64,000 nt of DNA, from assembly GCA_030141605.1 (NCBI GenBank), contig JAQGDQ010000087.1, positions 246,001 through 310,000 on the forward strand, written 5' to 3'. Shown here piece by piece: positions 12,801 through 24,038 of this stretch. Source of the DNA: Tubiluchus corallicola (Eukaryota; Priapulida; Priapulimorpha; Priapulimorphida; Tubiluchidae). The notes under the pieces are model-generated. The model was given only the letters and a program-made list of their open reading frames with translations. It searched no databases and had not been told where the DNA came from. The first letter of the stretch is position 1, and each line of letters opens with the position of its first letter. The position numbers were made by a program, and so were the translations under genes.

Positions 12801-14585
12801 TCAAACCAAAAAGGCCTACTTTATAATTTATATATCATGTTGGTACTAGTGCACTATTATTACTAGTGTGGCAAAAAAGCTTAAAATTTAAAAAAAATGT
12901 ATTACAAATGTAGGTAAGTTTAAAGATTACGGTGAATGCCAAGGTTCCATACTAACACCCAAAGTCACCAAAATAATAGATATTGTACTTACTTCATATA
13001 TGGAGATTCTTCATACTCAGACTCATTTGCCATTACAGCTATGTAGTCGGCAGCGTAGGTTTCAACGTAAAGTGTGATAAGGCCATCAGCCACTAGGTCT
13101 TGAAGTGTTTCGAACCTCTTGTCTCCAACGTAATGGTGGCCATCGTAAAATAATTTGTAATTTTTTGTAGTGCCATTAAACCTGGTAAAGTACAATTAGC
13201 ATTAATATTGTGGTTGCTTAAACTGCTATCAGTGTCAGTGAACAAGTAATAGTAGGCCTACATAGCCAATACCTCACCACTTAGCTTTGTACTTCAGTAA
13301 TTTCACCATACTGGAATCACGACAAATTTATAATGCTATAATCACAAAAAGCTACAAATTAATCAAACTAGGTAAAGTTTCACCAACTGCATACCTCATG
13401 CTAAGGGTATATGAACCAGGTGCTCTCTGACTTTCCCTGACTAGGTAACACCCTTCAGCTCTTTGTACCAGTTCATCTGCTTCTGTTCTAGACACCATAC
13501 CATGATATCTACAATCATACAAAATATGTGCATATTTTCAGCACAATAGTCACTGGAATTAGTGCACTGCAGTAGCACAAGGCATAAATGTTGTTACCCA
13601 AGGTTGTCACACGTAACTTAGGAACTTCTACACCTAGGGTCCATGCTACCTTATAGTCAAACTTAGGAACTTCTACACCTAGGGTCCATGCTACCTTATA
13701 GTCAAACTTAGGAACTTCTACATCTAGGGTCCATGCTACCTTATAGTCAATGAAATGAATGAAAGAAACGAGGCCACATTTGTTGTCCGCTTTTTTTACA
13801 ATTCGGCACAGCAAAGATACGGCCTACTCAAAGAGATGTTTGTGATGTGACCCGACTCTAGCTTTCTACCAAGGATACAGCTCTAAGATGAGACACTGAT
13901 GTGGCAATGGTATCTCAGAGACAATTTGGATGCATATGCTCCCTCTACGAATTGAACAGCCCACATTTACATGTGATACCGCCTAAGACAAGTATTCAAC
14001 CCATGCCATTCGGGTGAAGTGCAGGAATTGTATCATTGAGTTACACAACTCACCATCAGTGAATAGCCATAATGTATGCAAAAGCCAATTGTAAGTTATC
14101 ATACATATTGAAGAAAATGTCAACTGGGACACTTACTCCCTGCCATAATACGGGGGACGATTCGGCACATCACGTTGGCACACTACACGTTTTGGCGTAG
14201 GAGCTTGCTGCTGTAATTGATATACTGAAACACAACGAATGATGATTACATTATTAGCTTATTATTGAAGAAAATCTGTTTTTATAGTTTAATTACTAAA
14301 GAAATAAATATGAACTAAAATAATATTTCCAAACAGAAGTCTTTACATGTGGCTACAGCGCGATATATCACATTGGTAACCAATAATAAAAGTATTGCCT
14401 GCATTTAGTTTTAATAAATATAGTCATATTGTTATAGTATCACTAATTTACTGAAACTTGTGATAAAGTTATTAAAGCAAAAGTCAACCACTGTCTTGGG
14501 CAAATTAAGAAAGAAAGTAAGAAAAACTACTTACAGTAAGATTTCCACAGATGTGGGTAAGCATCCCCATAGCCCATGTCTTCAT
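6707..14585 (-). CDS. CHN2-like: chimaerin: SH2-C1-RhoGAP Rac GTPase-activating protein (11 exons, N-terminus open)
   Basis: Chimaerins are phosphotyrosine- and diacylglycerol-responsive GTPase-activating proteins for Rac, recruited to membranes by the C1 domain. Eleven exons join in phase: 14585-14535, 14224-14137, 13508-13395, 13181-12993, 11984-11825, 10814-10740, 9841-9757, 8947-8696, 8215-8078, 7871-7766 and 6881-6707. They give 477 residues and a stop. Human beta-2-chimaerin has 468 residues. Domains, numbered from the first codon found: N-terminal WKSYLYQLQQ motif (about 15-24); SH2 (47-135); a Lys/Ser-rich linker (148-180); C1 (about 222-272) with the full HX12CX2CX13CX2CX4HX2CX7C pattern plus the Pro and Gln needed for phorbol/diacylglycerol binding; RhoGAP (about 286-477) with the arginine finger in GIYRVPG at 321. 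All donors are GT and acceptors AG. Alpha- versus beta-type cannot be settled; the gene is probably ancestral to both. Confidence 0.95.
7766..7871 (-). CDS. CHN2-like: chimaerin exon 10 (RhoGAP middle helices)
   Basis: Encodes [20 protein letters not shown] and the following [13 protein letters not shown], the RhoGAP helix with the conserved LPPAH segment. Acceptor CTCTAG, donor GTAAGA; phase 1 in, phase 2 out. Confidence 0.93.
8078..8215 (-). CDS. CHN2-like: chimaerin exon 9 (RhoGAP)
   Basis: Encodes [20 protein letters not shown] and then [19 protein letters not shown], the RhoGAP block with the LKLFFRxLPxP motif that contacts the GTPase. Acceptor CGTATAG, donor GTAAGT; phases match both neighbours. 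Confidence 0.95.
8696..8947 (-). CDS. CHN2-like: chimaerin exon 8 (C1 end, RhoGAP start with arginine finger)
   Basis: Starts in the second half of the C1 domain ([10 protein letters not shown]...NDC) and runs into RhoGAP with [17 protein letters not shown] and [12 protein letters not shown]. The Arg in YRVPG is the catalytic finger. Donor G|GTTTGT is slightly weak but the phase is right. Confidence 0.96.
9757..9841 (-). CDS. CHN2-like: chimaerin exon 7 (C1 core)
   Basis: Encodes [20 protein letters not shown] then IAQGVRCQ, the diacylglycerol-binding core of the C1 domain. The zinc-binding Cys and the Pro/Gly/Gln of the ligand groove are intact. It is too short to be seen as a long open frame, but the family match and splice signals (TTTAATAG acceptor, GTGTGT donor) are clear. 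Confidence 0.95.
10740..10814 (-). CDS. CHN2-like: chimaerin exon 6 (linker to C1)
   Basis: A 25-codon exon, [20 protein letters not shown] then PHVFK. The His supplies the first zinc ligand of the C1 domain. Acceptor TTTTTAG, donor GTACAT, phase 0 on both sides. Confidence 0.9.
11825..11984 (-). CDS. CHN2-like: chimaerin exon 5 (basic Ser/Lys-rich linker)
   Basis: Acceptor TTTCAG and donor GTATGA; phases match exons 4 and 6 exactly. The LN after the splice continues a YxxLN-like segment found in vertebrate chimaerins. The rest (residues about 150-180) is a simple run of Lys, Ser, Gly and Gln ([20 protein letters not shown]), with no clear vertebrate counterpart, then an acidic ELNFSTTDG stretch. 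Confidence 0.85.
12993..13181 (-). CDS. CHN2-like: chimaerin exon 4 (SH2 C-terminal half)
   Basis: Encodes the SH2 second half: [20 protein letters not shown], then [14 protein letters not shown] and AADYIAVM, very close to vertebrate chimaerin SH2. Enters in phase 2 (completing AGG) and leaves in phase 2. Confidence 0.96.
13395..13508 (-). CDS. CHN2-like: chimaerin exon 3 (SH2 N-terminal half)
   Basis: Encodes [20 protein letters not shown] then [17 protein letters not shown]. The Arg in LVRES is the phosphotyrosine-binding Arg of the SH2 fold. Acceptor TTGTAG, donor GTATGC. Confidence 0.96.
13615..13749. repeat. 45-bp tandem repeat, three copies (chimaerin intron)
   Basis: Units start at 13615, 13660 and 13705 and read AACTTAGGAACTTCTACACC followed by TAGGGTCCATGCTACCTTATAGTCA, with one substitution (ACACC to ACATC) in copy 3. 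The period is a multiple of 3, so a spurious open frame runs through it on the minus strand. It lies inside an intron. Confidence 0.92.
14137..14224 (-). CDS. CHN2-like: chimaerin exon 2 (pre-SH2 segment)
   Basis: Encodes [20 protein letters not shown] then NRPPYYGRE, the segment just before the SH2 domain, matching the YQLQQEAPxPKR...NRPKYYGRE pattern of long chimaerin isoforms. Acceptor TTTCAG, donor GTAAGT. Confidence 0.95.
14535..14585 (-). CDS. CHN2-like: chimaerin first recognised exon (N-terminal region)
   Basis: Encodes (D)[16 protein letters not shown] and T of LY. The WKSYLY motif is shared by alpha-2 and beta-2 chimaerins. It begins in phase 1 after a TTTACAG acceptor, so at least one more coding base and an initiator lie upstream. 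An in-frame ATG three codons in (GAC ATG GGC) could serve as a start if transcription began in this intron. Confidence 0.85.
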
Positions 14586-17500
14586 CTGTAAACACGAAAT
14601 TAAGATTGTTCATTAATTATTTAATTATATTAATTATAATTACGGAATTTTCGTAATCATAATTTGAAGAATATCAATTAGTGATGGAACGTAATCAATG
14701 TTTTTATATATATAATAAATGAGAACAAACAATAAAAATAACCCTGAAAAACCAATTTATAATCTTTATTATAACAAATGTTTTGGAGGTACAAAGTCTC
14801 TACTTTTACTTTTACTTTCTTTCCAGTACTACATTACTAATACAGAAACTTGTAAGATGATCTTAGTTAGTTATGAAGCATTTAGCTTTGAAGTTTTGAT
14901 TCAATAGTTGAAGAAAATGAAGATAGATACTTAGTTACCTCAGAGTTTAGAACAATACTACACTGCTAATAAAAAAAATTAACTCATAATTAAAAGGAAG
15001 CAATGGGCCTTAATATCTGCAATGGTTGAAATCTGAGTTGCACACGTTTACAACACTAGGAACAAACACAGTCACATACGGTTAATCATAAAGAAACCCG
15101 TTAATCAAGCTGCAGAATAAGAAGCAGCAGTGCGATAGGCTATAATAACTGACAATATGGAACATGACGATTTCTATGAATCATTGTAGCGCGTGGCGGC
15201 CTTTGTTTAAAAACATAAATTATCATCTGACACAATTAGTGGTCCGGCAGCTGGCATCTGCTGTCTCCTAGTAATTTTATTACCTCGTGTGACAGTAACA
15301 TTCACGTATACATCCAGCTTATTAGTTCTAAGTGATTCTGTGAAAGTGATTCTGCTGTTTGTGTAGGACGCGTTCACCATGTTAGCATATATGAAGTTCT
15401 ACTAGTCATTATAAAGCAGCATCAAAACCAACTATCCTAGCACGTACGCTTGTCAGAATTTGTCTAGACATTGTTGGGTGCAAACATAATCATCATGGAT
15501 TAATCAACATGGATTGATCTTCATGAATATGATTAAACATACGCAGAACAGAAGCTGAAAAATAATTTCCTAGATCCACTTGATCTAATCGCTCACAAGT
15601 CACATCCACAGTTTAACGGAATCCGTGAATTTTTTTAACGAAATTTCAGTAGAAAAAGCGATTGCTTATACTACAGTATCACGTGACAGGAACGTTAAGA
15701 ATATTCCTTACATGAACGGTACAGCAGAGAGCAAAACATTGTGAAAAGATTTTTTCTGATTTAACATTCACTTACAGAAAACGAAATCCAAATTGCCAGG
15801 CTACAACAAGTCGTTTATTTGAATTAATAGTGATTTGTAAACATATTTTTGAAATGCAATTCACATGAATCAAACCTATAACACCTGAATGAAAATGTAA
15901 AATCCAGCCTGGCATACTGCTACATCCATTTCTTTGGTTGAATGGCACCTAAAAGATTTTATGGATTTTTCTCCCATTCACCCAAATGCACAAATCGTAC
16001 ATTAGTACAAGTCCTTGAATGCTCATTTACATTATCAGTTCTGATATGTTAGATTTACACAATTACACATCTACAATTTAGTAAAAAGAATTTTTTACTT
16101 CTGAGCGAAAACCAAAGCATTATACGGTATCCGTTACGTTTCTTCATCGAGAAGAAAAATACTCTGGTTCTCACTGTCATCCAATAAAAGCAGGTCTTTA
16201 TACTGCTTGTTAGAACGCTGTTAGAATGAACTGTTAACGCTGTTAGAAACATTTTATTTTTACTGTTAACTCAACAAAAACTACGAACACATTGTCATGT
16301 CCATGTCAAGAATTAACGATGCTCAAAAGCCATTACTCATATGAAACAATTGAAAAAATGCTGTGAACGACAGCACCAGCAAATGAATGTGTCCATTGAG
16401 TTCACATTGTCAGCACTAATCATTCGTTATGATGGATAGGCACTAGTCATTCAAAATAAATGCTAGATAAGCAGAAAACTGAAAAAATAGATTATAGAAA
16501 AACAAAAAGCTGACCGGCGGCTGACAGAGAACTTTCAGCATCAAACAGATCAGAAAGAGCCCGCCATTACTCGCTTATCAAGAGAAAACTTTATATTCGT
16601 CTGAGGTAAATGTACTCCTAAATGCCTTTTCAAAAAATCAATGTTCAAACAATTATGCGAGATTCTCTCTTTAATCTACATTCATAACAGCTGCTACCAC
16701 AATGCAATAATTTAGCGTATAAATTCATTTCAATTCATTTCAAGTTAAACCCTCCACCGCTACAAACCGCTGGCTTATAACAAGAAAATGCCACCAAACA
16801 TTTACCTCAGAAGTCAAAGCCCATTTTTGTTCACGCGCGTAAATTATTACATAGTCTTTGGCCTCTGGATTCTATTAGTGGCAGAAACTTGTCCAACAGA
16901 CTAATGAAAAAACAATACAGACATCCTTCTCCATACCTTTCTCATTTTCTAGACAACTACAGCTAGTTCGGTGAGGTTTGTTGCTGGAAATTATGATCTC
17001 TGAAGCCCAAAATGTGTCATCTAAACAACTCAGATCCATTGTCCAGGGTAAGTATCTAATAATGTCGAGTTTTTTTCAATCCAAAGTCGGATGTGTAGCT
17101 GTATGGCATCTCAGCGGTTCGTCCTCCTGAATATATTACGACTTCCTCTATTACAGGTATGCACAATCAACCAAAAATGGTTATATTTTATTTCTGATAG
17201 CCAAGGCATTCCACGTTTCCTCGTTAATGTCTTTTCTTTTTTGTGCTGCGACCGATTAGATCACTAGAAATTCATGTTTAAGATTACGTCACACAATCGC
17301 GAGGTATATTTTTACCATACATTACGTAATTGCAGCACTGAAGATTATGAATGCACGTGCAATCTCTCAAAAGTAAAATTTACACTCACAGCACAGCGTA
17401 GTAATGGTACATTGATGATTGAAACGAAACCCTTGCAAAAAGATCCGACTTTTTCAATCTGGCCATATAAATTACAGGTCGCTGTAAAGAGGCGCAAATG

Positions 17501-18152
17501 CATTAACCCCGCACATTACACGACGCAAAACGCAGCTATGAGAATGAAGAATAGCCCTAATATTTCCTAATTTTCTACGTTGACAAGCAAATGAAGCAGC
17601 AGCTATTTTGCGATTATCTTCTGTTACTAGTTGGCACTCGGCATAAGTTACATCAACAGCCTTATAGGTGAAAAGAAGCTACAGTGGGGACATTTTGCAA
17701 CACGACAAATGAAGTGCTGTAGGACTCTTCATTCCTCGCCACTCAGTGCCCGACTGTCTTAAATATTGGCTAAAGTCCCAACTAAAGTACTTCATTGATG
17801 ATAGCAGCAAAAACCAAATCAGCGTCCATTCACAGATGCGTAATTCATAATTACAACACAATCATCACTTCACAGTCTAATTATCCATCACAGTTTACGC
17901 GGTTTAATATATTTTTACAGCAAGCAATAAAGCGATAATGGAATATACAGTGTGCACGACATAAACGCGGAGCACTGAAAGCTATTTGCGTCAATCAGCA
18001 AAATTTTATGCAAAATAGGGAAATTCAACAAAAATGCACTAAAGAAACGCGTAAAATATTTATTAACTGATAAAAATCCTACACGCCAACGTTTAGCATA
18101 TCCGCCGCTACAAGAAAGCACTGTGGCTATAATGGCTTTCTCAGTCATTTAC
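14586..18152. other. chimaerin 5' intron/flank, no exon recognised
   Basis: AT-rich sequence without identifiable exons on either strand. A somewhat CG-richer patch lies near 15180-15200 (GCGCGTGGCGGCC). If the tiny exon at 18153-18156 is real this is the first coding intron (3.6 kb). Confidence 0.4.
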
Positions 18153-18156
18153 CCAT
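18153..18156 (-). CDS. candidate chimaerin initiator exon (ATGG|GTAAAT)
   Basis: On the minus strand TATGG|GTAAATG offers an ATG plus one base followed by a usable donor. Spliced to 14585 it reads [18 protein letters not shown], putting the WKSY motif within one residue of its position in vertebrate alpha-2-chimaerin. The bases upstream (18157-18300) would be 5' UTR/promoter. ATGGGT is expected by chance every few kilobases, so this is only a candidate. Confidence 0.25.
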
Positions 18157-18884
18157 ACTAGGGCCACAAAATCAATAATGGTTTGCGAGGTCTTCTGGCT
18201 TCATCTAGCCAGCGTGCAAGCCAACTCTTCAAGCATATTGTTGCTCGAGTACTAGACCGCGTAGTATGAGTGAGTATACTTTATGGGGAAGTAAATACTA
18301 CAAGCGGGTCAAGTAGTGTAATTTCAGCCAAGAGTAGATAAACAATTCCACTTCATAAACAATAACAGTAAACAATATCAAGTACTCAGCCTTGATGTTG
18401 AGTGGAAAGTGTAAAAACAGACAACAGCGCTATATTGGTTTACCTAACATTTTCTTCACTTCGCTGTAATATCATAGTTTTGACGAAGAAGAATTATATT
18501 TTAGTAGGAAGAGTTATATAAACAACCATATATAAGCATTAAGCAACACATGATTTTCATATGATGTATAAACTACATCCAGCTTTGAAAATTCTATAAA
18601 ATGTTATAATCCAAAACCAAACCACACTTGTTGTTACACTCAAACATCTAATTTTTGTTCTTAGACTAAAGGTATTCACCACTCAAAATCAGAAAGGTCC
18701 AGAAGAAATGCACAGCAAAATTACACATGGCAAATTTTTGTACAGTGATTTGAACTTAATGCAAAATTATGAAAAAAATTACTGTATCTAATTAGCAATT
18801 ATCAAATGCTTTAAGTAGTTTAGTTAAAAGAAGTTTCTACAGGAAGAAACAAACCAAAAATGTGTGAAAAAGCAGGTGTACGGT

Positions 18885-19115
18885 AAAAATGGCACAGGAA
18901 AAAATGGCATGGCAAAAATTGCACAGGAAGAAATGCACAAATGGAAAAGTAGGTAGAAATGGCAGAGGAAAAATGGCATGGTAAAATAGCAGAGAAAAAA
19001 ATGACACAGGTAAACAGAAAAAAATGGCACATGTAAACAGGAAAAAATGGCACAAATGGAAAAGTAGGCAAAACTGGCACAGGAAAAAATGGCACAAATA
19101 GAAAAGTAAAAATGG
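18885..19115. repeat. degenerate minisatellite (ATGGCACAGGAAAAA type), plus orientation
   Basis: Variable-length units built around AAAATGGCACAGGAAAAA, interspersed with AAATGGAAAAGTAGGCAAAA. The minus strand is open in several frames and would read as repeated MPFF/CHFF; this is an artefact of the repeat. A related array in the opposite orientation follows at 19742. Confidence 0.85.
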
Positions 19116-19741
19116 CAAATATGTTATATTTATACGATTGATTTCTATAATAAAACTAGAATGCGCTCAGTAGGAAGTAGATCTCTGCCAAAGCCAAACA
19201 ATCCCAAACTTATTTATCTGATTCTTTTGATTTAAAAAAATTTAACACAAATATAAACAAGCAAACATGCAAAAATTATTACACAGACTAGCAAAAGTCT
19301 CACAAAATATTTGTTCATTAAGGATTTTTATAATCAATAATGCACAAATGCCTCACATAGTCTTTATTTACCTTTTAACCACTAATTTTGTCGGTGGTAA
19401 TATACTGACAAATATATACACATACACACACATACCAAGTCACCTTATAAGGCTATATGCATTAATAAGCAAAGGTTACAGACAGCACTACACGGTTTTG
19501 CAAGCAAGAATTTTTTGAAATGGAAGTGGAACTAACTCGTAGTATATTGTTTTTCCAGGTGATAACAAAAAAGAAGTACTAAACATCTTTCTGAGACATA
19601 CATGAAGTGTGTGCACGAATGTTTTTTTTGTACATGGTGTTCGGTCAAGTTTTGCGAAAAAGAACTGGTGAAAAAATTCTCATTTTGGCACTCAATACCA
19701 GCCTTCTCCACAATCCTATTCCTAAACACACATTTAACTAG

Positions 19742-19905
19742 GTGTGCCATTTTTCCTGTGCCATTTTTAACTATTTTTCCATTTGTGCCATTTTTACCAT
19801 GTCATTTTTTCCTATGCCAGTTTTACCTACTTTTCCATTTGTGCCATTTTTCCTGTGTCTTTTTTGTCGTGCCATTTGTTCCAGTGCCATTTTACCTACA
19901 TTCAA
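19742..19905. repeat. the same minisatellite in opposite orientation
   Basis: TGTGCCATTTTTCCTGTGCC and TTTTCCATTTGTGCCATTTT are reverse complements of the units at 18885-19115. The two arrays face each other across about 630 bp and could form a long imperfect hairpin. Confidence 0.85.
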
Positions 19906-20893
19906 AAAAGCATAATGCCCCAAGACAATATAACACAGGCCACTTTGCAGAATGCAGAACCACTTTTGCACTGTTCTTTTATAATAGAATTGCTCTTTGA
20001 TTCCAAGCATGTTAGAATTAAAATTACTGTTTGATTCCAAGCATGAACTAAACTACCTATGAGGAAGACTTACTCCTAGCCTCAGTCTCACAGTGGCTTT
20101 GACAGAGATCTACAGGTGAACAATGCCTGTTCGTTGCTATCACATCCCTTTTCCCAGTTTTACTATAAAACTACTTGATCTCAGGCATATTTTATGTCCG
20201 GTAGCGTCTAGTTAGGTTTTTAGGCGAACACCTTAATTTTAGCGGTTTCGTCACGATAGTATCGATAAGCTATTTTTACAAAGCTATATAGTAAATGGAT
20301 GGACAGACAAACAAAAATTTTCATGTGCACTTGACCTTTGAAACTGCTTTCCCATACCCATCTCAGATACAAATACCCTAAGTGGAATACCTAAAACAGG
20401 CCTATAAAATAAATCATACGAAATTTTGTAGCATTAGCATTAGCCATTACATTTTCTACATACTATGTACTGTGGGAACGAATGAGAGCCAGACAGATGT
20501 ATACGTAACTAAAAACAAAAAACAATGATCTGGATCTGAAACCTAGACTTTCATGCCATAAAAGAACCCGAGGTAAATAGCGTCATATTTAACGACATTA
20601 AATTCAGTTATTTTCTCGACACACGTAAATAAACGTTTTTTAAGCAGGGTGACCATGATCATGCCTGTGGTCACATTTCGTTGTTTGCTTGTCTGTTTCT
20701 GTACTTACTGGATCAGTTTTTGCCATATATCTGTTTGCTTCTTTGCTTATTTGTTTGTACATGCTGTCTTGTGTAGGTTTTGAAATTGTTATTTCAATGC
20801 AACATTGACCCAGTGAATCTCAATAACTTGAAAGCTTTTTCACAGATTTTTGAAGAGCAGCTTTGAACTAACGTATCCTTGTCTATTAATCTA

Positions 20894-21220
20894 CAGAAGT
20901 AGTCGTCGACTTACGACCACAATTGGTGCCAGTGGATTGGTAGAAGGACGAAATGGATGCAAGTCAGAAACATATATTCAATGTATATTCAAGTGATGCA
21001 CCCCTACATGCAAGACGTTGTGTGTGTACAGGCAAAAAGTATGGCAGTGCTAATCATGAACTTATCGAAGCAAACAGAGATTTTAAAGCTAATTAGTTCG
21101 AAAAAATAGAAGGAAAATTTGAGTTATAGTTGATTTTGTATAACTAACTAATTGAATTGTGGTCGGGTCGTAAAGTCGAACAGTTGTAAGTCACATAGGT
21201 CGTAAGTCGACAACTACCTG
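20894..21220. mobile_element. pogo/Tigger-like MITE with TA target site
   Basis: Left end CAGAAGTAGTCGTCGACTTA and right end, reverse-complemented, CAGGTAGTTGTCGACTTACG are inverted copies of each other. The 327-bp element is bounded by TA at 20892-20893 and 21221-21222. CAG-starting inverted repeats with a TA duplication are typical of the Tc1/mariner-pogo group. No transposase is encoded. Confidence 0.8.
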
Positions 21221-21222
21221 TA

Positions 21223-23110
21223 ACTCCTATGGGAACAGCCACTTGAAAAAATTGCTAAATTTTTACAATTTGATTTCTTAATTTTGTTAACAAACTTGTT
21301 ATACTGAGTAGTAATAAATATAGCAAGCAATAATAGGGGTCTGTTGGCAGGTGATCAGGTTAACTTGAGTGGGCGGTGTTGCAGGTGGAAATGTTTTGGT
21401 CCATTACCTCTTCTCAAGGTAGTATATGCATTAGAAGCCACAATATATTAGACTGTAGCTCAACCGCTAGACTACTTTTTCTACTCTGACATTGTATAGG
21501 TGGAACTTGTCATATACACACGTCTTTGTTGCATTTAAAAATTTGACTTATAATTATACTGCTACCTTTTACTGACATTCTGGCTTTTTCTCGACTCAAT
21601 ATTGGACCAACAATGTATGTATGCATTTTTAGCTTTTTAGTGTAATGTAGTAATCTGTAGCACTTATTTTCTAGCACTTTTATTTCAGTAGACTTGTAGA
21701 TGTAGTAATTGTAGACTACAGAAAATTTGTATTTTTGCAGAATAAACTAACATAGATATGGGAACGCAACTTTGGTTTGAGCGTATACATTACAGGCGGT
21801 AAAAGATAAAAGACAAATTTGCTGTAAACTAAAATACACAGTATGCCTTGCAATGTACGTCATATGAAAGGTAGCGAAGAGACATGTGAAATATATCAAC
21901 TTAAATGAGGCAAAAGTCATTCTCAAGGCCATGGAGAACAACAAGAACACAATACCTTAATACGGTTAGTAGAATATTCATATTGTTTATGCACAATGGA
22001 TGCCAATGTGGGAGCTACCTCATTCACTTTAAGGTTCCAAGAGGCAAAAACTCTAACCCTTCTTTTACTTAAACATAGCAACCAACAAAATGTACCTATC
22101 CTGGTGGCTGTGATTCTGTAACAAATAGCTTCTAATTTTGACTAATTTTAGCAGATTGTGAAGCAGGCACTGTAATGATAAACACTCAAGTTCAGAACAG
22201 TGTAATGTACAAAGCAAGAAAAAGTTGGATGCCCCACAAAAATGGTAAACATGCCCAAAAAAAAGAAGTCTAGAGGTATACAATTTCTGGCTAACAAATA
22301 TACCTACCTAAAGTTAAAAACTGATCCAAAATTTCTTAATTTTGTAACAAAAATATAAATTACCTTCGATGCCTTCATAAAGATGGCAAACTGTTTTAAT
22401 AGAAATCCAAGTGCAGCATAAAATACAAAAACATACATGAATATATAGACAAACTACAGGATTTATATTACTATTACGTAGGCCTACATATACAGAGACT
22501 AGTATATGTTAGATATTGATGAAGATTCAGATTGAATTAATGTTGTTATGCATTACAACAACATAATAGACAGTTCATGATAAAGGCAAGAGCTCAAGGT
22601 GTAGTAAACAACTAAAGTCATCTAATCAGCTATATTTTTCATGAAAAAAATTATTAAATTAGCAACATTTCACATCTCAGTACGAAAAAGCAATGATACA
22701 GAATCAATGCTCGTGTAAAATCGTCGCAGCTTTTCATTTTTATAACTCGATTAAACTAAGAAAATAGCGAAACGCGCAAACAGTATGTGCAATGCGAAAG
22801 CACAAACATTTGAAAAAAAAACAATTAGTACCTGAATACATCCTGTAAACGACGCCCAGCAAGACACGAAAAATTTGAATAACCAGACTTCAAACCAATC
22901 TTTTCTTGATACGTTTATAGTTATAGTTTATACGTGAACCTGTACACCGTCAGAATATTTCAGGTGTTCAGCAGAAACTAGAAACAAATTCACAGAAAAA
23001 TTATCATTATAGGAAGCTGCCATTATCCGGTTTTCCTTTCAATTGGATTTATTTACTACATGAGTTAGGACGAGATGAACCCATAGAATTAGATGGTGCA
23101 TCCTCAGTAT
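21223..23110. other. intergenic stretch, nothing recognised
   Basis: Between chimaerin and SLC22. AT-rich, with no coherent exon, RNA gene or assignable repeat on either strand. Confidence 0.4.
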
Positions 23111-23117
23111 CTCTGGT

Positions 23118-23445
23118 AGTGAGCATTCTCTACCAGAAAGCGAATTCGAATCGAACGGAACTTCAGTGTTTCGAATTCGAACCGAATTCGAATTGAGATT
23201 GCAAGATTTTCGAACAAGTTTTCGAACCACCAGTAAAAGTTAGTCTTACAAAGATCATGCATATCACTAGATTTTGTTCTGCAAAGAAACGACAGGTAAT
23301 TTCTTTAAAATTGTGCGCAGGAATCACAGCTAAATTATGCTAATTACATGATGCTTCAATCGTTTCAATGATCAGGAACACATGTGATTGAAGTGTTGAA
23401 TTATTCGAATCTATAGTTTTGGATTCGAATCGAGTTCCACCCCTA
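23118..23445. repeat. dispersed repeat rich in TTCGAATTCGAA
   Basis: Starts CTCTACCAGAAAGCGAATTC and ends with ATTCGAATCTATAGTTTTGG then ATTCGAATCGAGTTCCACCCC. Related segments recur at about 35575-35925, partly in the opposite orientation. Self-complementary CGAATTCG clusters sit at both ends. Probably a non-autonomous element. Confidence 0.5.
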
Positions 23446-24038
23446 ATCCCCAGAGAGGCATTCTCATTCTAGGCGCATGCGCTTTATCTAAATCTATGGA
23501 TGAACCGTTGTTTCTTCGCAATATTACAGTTAAAAAAGATTAGCTGTAAAATATTGCAAATGGAGAAAACAAAGATGTTGATGATTATTTTACTAGAATA
23601 GATGTCGTTGATGATAATTTTTGAGATTATGTTTGTTTCACACCATTATGTGCACGGCTGTACGCCAGTACGTAAAAATACAAATTCTAATAAAAAAAAG
23701 TGAAAACTAAACCACATACAAGTTTGTTTTACTGTATCAGCCTATATTATTGTTTTATGATTGTTTTATGTATTTATTGCGTAATACGCATATGTGTGTA
23801 ATTTATATATTTGTACCATGTACATAACTCACATGTGTAGCATCAAATTTTAATAATGTTTTTTAAAGTCATTGTTAAACCTCAATTATTTCTGTTAAAC
23901 AATTACACAATGTTGTAAGTTCAGCTAAAATGTCTTATCTACTGAAAACTTAGTTCCTGCTGTTACCATAAACTAATCATTGATGTTAACCTTGAGATAC
24001 ATAACTCACTTATACTGTTATACTGTCATGATTAGGGG

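Noticed and set aside
13515-13814. Minus-strand frame with a repeated [13 protein letters not shown]-like unit
   Set aside because: The 45-bp tandem repeat happens to be a multiple of three; it lies within a chimaerin intron whose flanking exons join in phase.
18820-19118. Overlapping Phe/His/Cys-rich frames on the minus strand
   Set aside because: Translation of the ATGGCACAGGAAAAA minisatellite; three frames open at once, no splice or family support.
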